Positions 62,623 through 64,000 of a stretch of 64,000 nucleotides of DNA are shown here, in pieces. The notes below the pieces were generated by a model, which was given only the letters and a program-made list of their open reading frames with translations, was not told the DNA's origin and made no database searches. Source of the DNA: Oxalobacter vibrioformis (GTDB lineage: Bacteria > Pseudomonadota > Gammaproteobacteria > Burkholderiales > Burkholderiaceae_D). The stretch covers positions 1,837,001-1,901,000 of the forward strand of contig NZ_CP098242.1 of the NCBI RefSeq assembly GCF_027118995.1, in the 5' to 3' direction. Positions within the stretch are counted from its first letter, which is position 1, and every line of letters begins with the position of its first letter. The translations under genes were made by a program, and so were the position numbers.

Positions 62623-63426
62623 ATGGCATATAAAACGATACTTGTTCATCTGGACCGGAAAGAAAGGGCGGCCAATCGCGTCCGCATAGCCGCCAATCTG
62701 GCAAAGGCCGAAGACGCTTGTCTGATTGGCGCGGCCATGATCGGCATTTCGACACTGACCTTTCGCGAGGCACGCATCAATGAAAAGGACCCGGCGCTTG
62801 CCTCACACCTGAAATTTCTGACAGACCGTGCAGAAGGGTTTGTCGAGGATTTTATCCAGGAAGTCGAAGGCATGGGCGTTTTGTCTTATGAAGGCCGTGT
62901 CGTGGATGGCGAGGCAGGCTATGGCATCAGCATGCAGGCCAGGTACAGTGATCTGGTTGTGGTCGGTCAGACCAACTTAAATGACGACGCCCCCATTGTC
63001 CAGCCGGATTTTCCCGAGTTTGTGGTTATCCATACCGGTCGGCCGGTTCTCCTGATTCCGCACGGCTACGAAAAGGAAACGGTTGGCTCCAGGGTGCTGG
63101 TTGCCTGGAATGCCAGCAAGGAGGCGCGCCGTGCGGTTACCGATGCGATCCCGCTGTTGAGACGGGCAGAGGTAGTGGATGTGGTCATGTTCAATGTTGA
63201 AACAGAGCCGGATATGCGGGATGAAAGTTCGGTAACCGATCTGGCGGTATATCTGGCGCGTCATGGGGTTAATGTCCATATTCTCAAGCGGCAGCAGGCC
63301 AGAAATATTGGCCAGTCGCTACTGGAAATCGCAGCAGAACGGGGAACAGATCTTCTTGTACTGGGTGGCTACGGTCATACCCGTTTCCGGCAATTCCTGC
63401 TGGGGGGGTTACCCGAACCATCCTGA
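62623..63426 (+). CDS. Universal stress protein, last residues frameshifted
   Basis: A 267-residue protein with a divergent N-terminal half and a C-terminal UspA domain (VLVAWNASKEARRAVTDAIP, then RGTDLLVLGGYGHTRFRQFLLGG). The frame ends LGGLPEPS at 63426, soon after a G7 run (63402-63408). With one more G it would read LGGVTRTILSESPLPVLMSH and stop at 63459-63461, the classical USP ending that helps bind ATP. AGAGGTGG precedes the ATG at 62623. It lies 36 bases after lysC. Confidence 0.88.
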   Translation: MAYKTILVHLDRKERAANRVRIAANLAKAEDACLIGAAMIGISTLTFREARINEKDPALASHLKFLTDRAEGFVEDFIQEVEGMGVLSYEGRVVDGEAGYGISMQARYSDLVVVGQTNLNDDAPIVQPDFPEFVVIHTGRPVLLIPHGYEKETVGSRVLVAWNASKEARRAVTDAIPLLRRAEVVDVVMFNVETEPDMRDESSVTDLAVYLARHGVNVHILKRQQARNIGQSLLEIAAERGTDLLVLGGYGHTRFRQFLLGGLPEPS

Positions 63427-63683
63427 GTGAATCTCCCCTGCCGGTGCTGATGTCGCACTGATTGGCAGGAGAAGAAAACGCGGCGGGTCAACAGGGTTTA
63501 GGCACTAGCCGGATAATCTGATAACATTAAGAATTGTGCCGTTATTTTGGCAGGTTGAGTCAGGCGGTTCCCCTTCATGGAGATGGATTGAATCTGCTGA
63601 TAAAGTAATGGCCTGACAGGGCCACCATAACCTGTTTTTTATCACTGGCTGGCAGATACATTTGCCGGTATATCAAGGAATAC

Positions 63684-64000
63684 GATGAAGTGTGTAGATG
63701 ATTTTCGCCTGCGCCTGGGCAGTACTGAGCTGGTCCCGATCGTGATTGGCGGAATGGGGGTGGATATTTCCACACCGCAACTGGCGCTGACAGCGGTGCG
63801 TATGGGCGGTATTGGTCATTTGTCGGATGCCATGATGATGGCTACGGCTGACCATTATTTCCGGAAGCATTTTTCCCGGGACAAGATGCGCGCCAATATG
63901 GCAACCATGGGCAAGATGGACAAGTCCAGTGTCCATTTCGACCTGGGTGCCCTGGCCGAGGCAACACGTCTTCATGTATCCAGTGCAATGGAAGCCAAAC
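63684..64000 (+). CDS. Nitronate monooxygenase-like flavoprotein, 3' end outside the window
   Basis: The frame from ATG 63684 (AAGGAATACG upstream) stays open to the end of the window, giving 105 residues. It contains STELVPIVIGGMGVDISTPQ, then LTAVRMGGIGHLSDAMMMA, the start of a TIM-barrel flavin enzyme of the 2-nitropropane dioxygenase/nitronate monooxygenase group. It would oxidise nitronates or act as an FMN-dependent oxidoreductase. The 220 bases before it hold no gene I can see. Confidence 0.75.

Noticed and set aside
1-64000. CRISPR array
   Set aside because: No set of short direct repeats with regular unique spacers was seen.

Overview
The window looks like a chromosomal segment of a betaproteobacterium of the Oxalobacteraceae, plausibly Oxalobacter. 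GC is moderate (about 50% by eye). Housekeeping runs are arranged as expected for Burkholderiales (tRNA-Leu/rnr/rlmB/cysE; mpg/lpxH/ppiB against cysS/glycosylase/accA/tilS/lysC). An aspartate 4-decarboxylase/aspartate-alanine antiporter pair suggests an anaerobe that gains energy by decarboxylation. A secreted choloylglycine-hydrolase relative would suit a gut habitat. The genus is an inference.

Layout. 0-3.4 kb: two tandem membrane diguanylate cyclases. 3.5-7.2 kb: a minus-strand run of small proteins without known function, plus an NlpE-like lipoprotein. 7.3-13.1 kb: a rhodanese, a SemiSWEET gene broken by a stop codon, HdeD, a ygiW-qseB-qseC operon, and divergent from it a sulfur-stress operon (thioredoxin, ArsR-rhodanese fusion, DsrE) behind a perfect inverted repeat that overlaps a promoter. 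13.1-17.6 kb: GltS, AzlCD with an Lrp regulator, TenA and a flavin reductase. 18-22.5 kb: a FIST / hybrid kinase / response-regulator-GGDEF signalling operon. 22.8-24.7 kb: a decayed DUF2461 gene and the choloylglycine-hydrolase-family enzyme.

24.7-32.7 kb is an accessory island ending at tRNA-Leu(CAG). It holds two inverted copies of one IS481-family element (one lacking its left end), a second IS481-family element whose transposase is frameshifted, an IS256-type remnant, a Sel1-repeat protein, a 477-residue protein of unknown family, and a tightly coupled ParA-like ATPase / nucleotidyl-cyclase-like pair. That pair is the best candidate in the window for an undescribed two-gene system.

33-64 kb is mostly core: rnr-rlmB-cysE, aspT-aspD, large AsmA-like DUF748 proteins (one split by a G-tract frameshift), a three-repeat PsiF protein, an HDOD kinase with a GGDEF/EAL response regulator, then mpg, lpxH, ppiB, cysS, a base-excision glycosylase, accA, tilS, lysC, a universal stress protein and a partial nitronate-monooxygenase-like gene.

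A recurring theme is single-base length change in homopolymers. The DUF748 gene (G6), the universal stress protein (G7), the DUF2461 gene (A6) and an IS transposase (A6) each read as a conserved family member if one base is added or removed. Either slippage mutation or phase variation is frequent here, or the assembly carries homopolymer errors. Reads must settle this before those genes are called dead.
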